This document shows, piece by piece, positions 5,673 to 5,753 of a stretch of 5,753 nt of DNA. Origin of the DNA: an uncultured Paracoccaceae bacterium (GTDB lineage Bacteria > Pseudomonadota > Alphaproteobacteria > Rhodobacterales > Rhodobacteraceae). A program made the position numbers and the translations under genes. The stretch's first letter is position 1, and each line of letters opens with the position of its first letter. The stretch is from NCBI GenBank assembly GCA_913054485.1, contig CAJXHQ010000227.1:1-5753 (forward strand), in the 5' to 3' direction. The notes beneath the pieces were generated by a model. That model was given only the letters and a program-made list of their open reading frames with translations. It had not been told where the DNA came from and did not search any database.

Positions 5673-5753
5673 GCAGACAGCGCGCTCTCGATCTGATGAG
5701 CAAAGCGCAGAAGCGCGGCATCCGCGCCTCTGGCGGCGGTGATATGCAGCCCC
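5669..5753 (-). CDS. C-terminal fragment of a convergent gene, possibly amidase family
   Basis: Reading the minus strand from 5752 gives 27 residues, GLHITAARGADAALLRFA followed by HQIESALSA, ending at TAG (5671-5669). The pattern Gly-Leu-x-Ile/Leu-x-x-x-Arg/Gly-x-x-Asp-x-x-Leu-Leu-Arg-x-A resembles the C-terminal end of amidase-signature enzymes (the PxGLQL...LL family ending). The body, including any Ser-cisSer-Lys active site, is outside the window, so the call is tentative. Its last 3-4 bases overlap the end of hmuV, and there is no intergenic terminator. Confidence 0.4.
   Translation of the reverse strand, partial: GLHITAARGADAALLRFAHQIESALSA

Overview
The window is a heme-uptake (hmu) locus from a GC-rich alphaproteobacterium, most likely Rhodobacterales (Roseobacter-type). 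This rests on protein character (HmuS, HmuT, HmuU and HmuV typical of that group), GC-rich codon use and tight ATGA gene overlaps. No species assignment can be made from the window alone.

Layout: bases 1-1656 (minus strand) hold the N-terminal 552 codons of a TonB-dependent outer-membrane heme/hemoprotein receptor (hmuR); its C-terminus lies outside the window. Bases 1657-1879 are a divergent, AT-richer control region with back-to-back promoter candidates, three operator-like inverted repeats (one matching TGA-N9-TCA), and transcript leaders that share two short motifs. Bases 1880-5672 (plus strand) are the hmuS-hmuT-hmuU-hmuV operon: a cytoplasmic heme-handling protein, the periplasmic heme-binding protein, the inner-membrane permease and the ATPase. 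The genes are packed with 4-base stop/start overlaps (S/T and T/U) and a 14-base gap (U/V). Bases 5669-5753 (minus strand) hold the last 27 codons of a convergent gene, possibly an amidase; its stop codon shares a CTAG palindrome with the hmuV stop.

How the genes work together: HmuR would import heme across the outer membrane using TonB energy. HmuT would collect it in the periplasm and pass it to the HmuU/HmuV ABC importer. HmuS would receive or degrade it in the cytoplasm. TonB/ExbBD are not in the window.

The main anomaly is that hmuT is broken. Its reading frame shifts immediately after the codon for the predicted heme-ligand tyrosine (Tyr74), best explained by loss of 8 bases that normally encode the family's Met-Arg plus two bases of the next codon. 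All other genes of the operon are intact, so the lesion is recent, a sequence error, or bypassed. The second notable point is the leader architecture: hmuR and hmuS carry the same 10-base motif 28 and 29 bases before their start codons. In hmuS this motif can pair with the Shine-Dalgarno sequence, giving a candidate translational switch. I see no genuinely new multi-gene system here. The novelty is regulatory and in the hmuT lesion.
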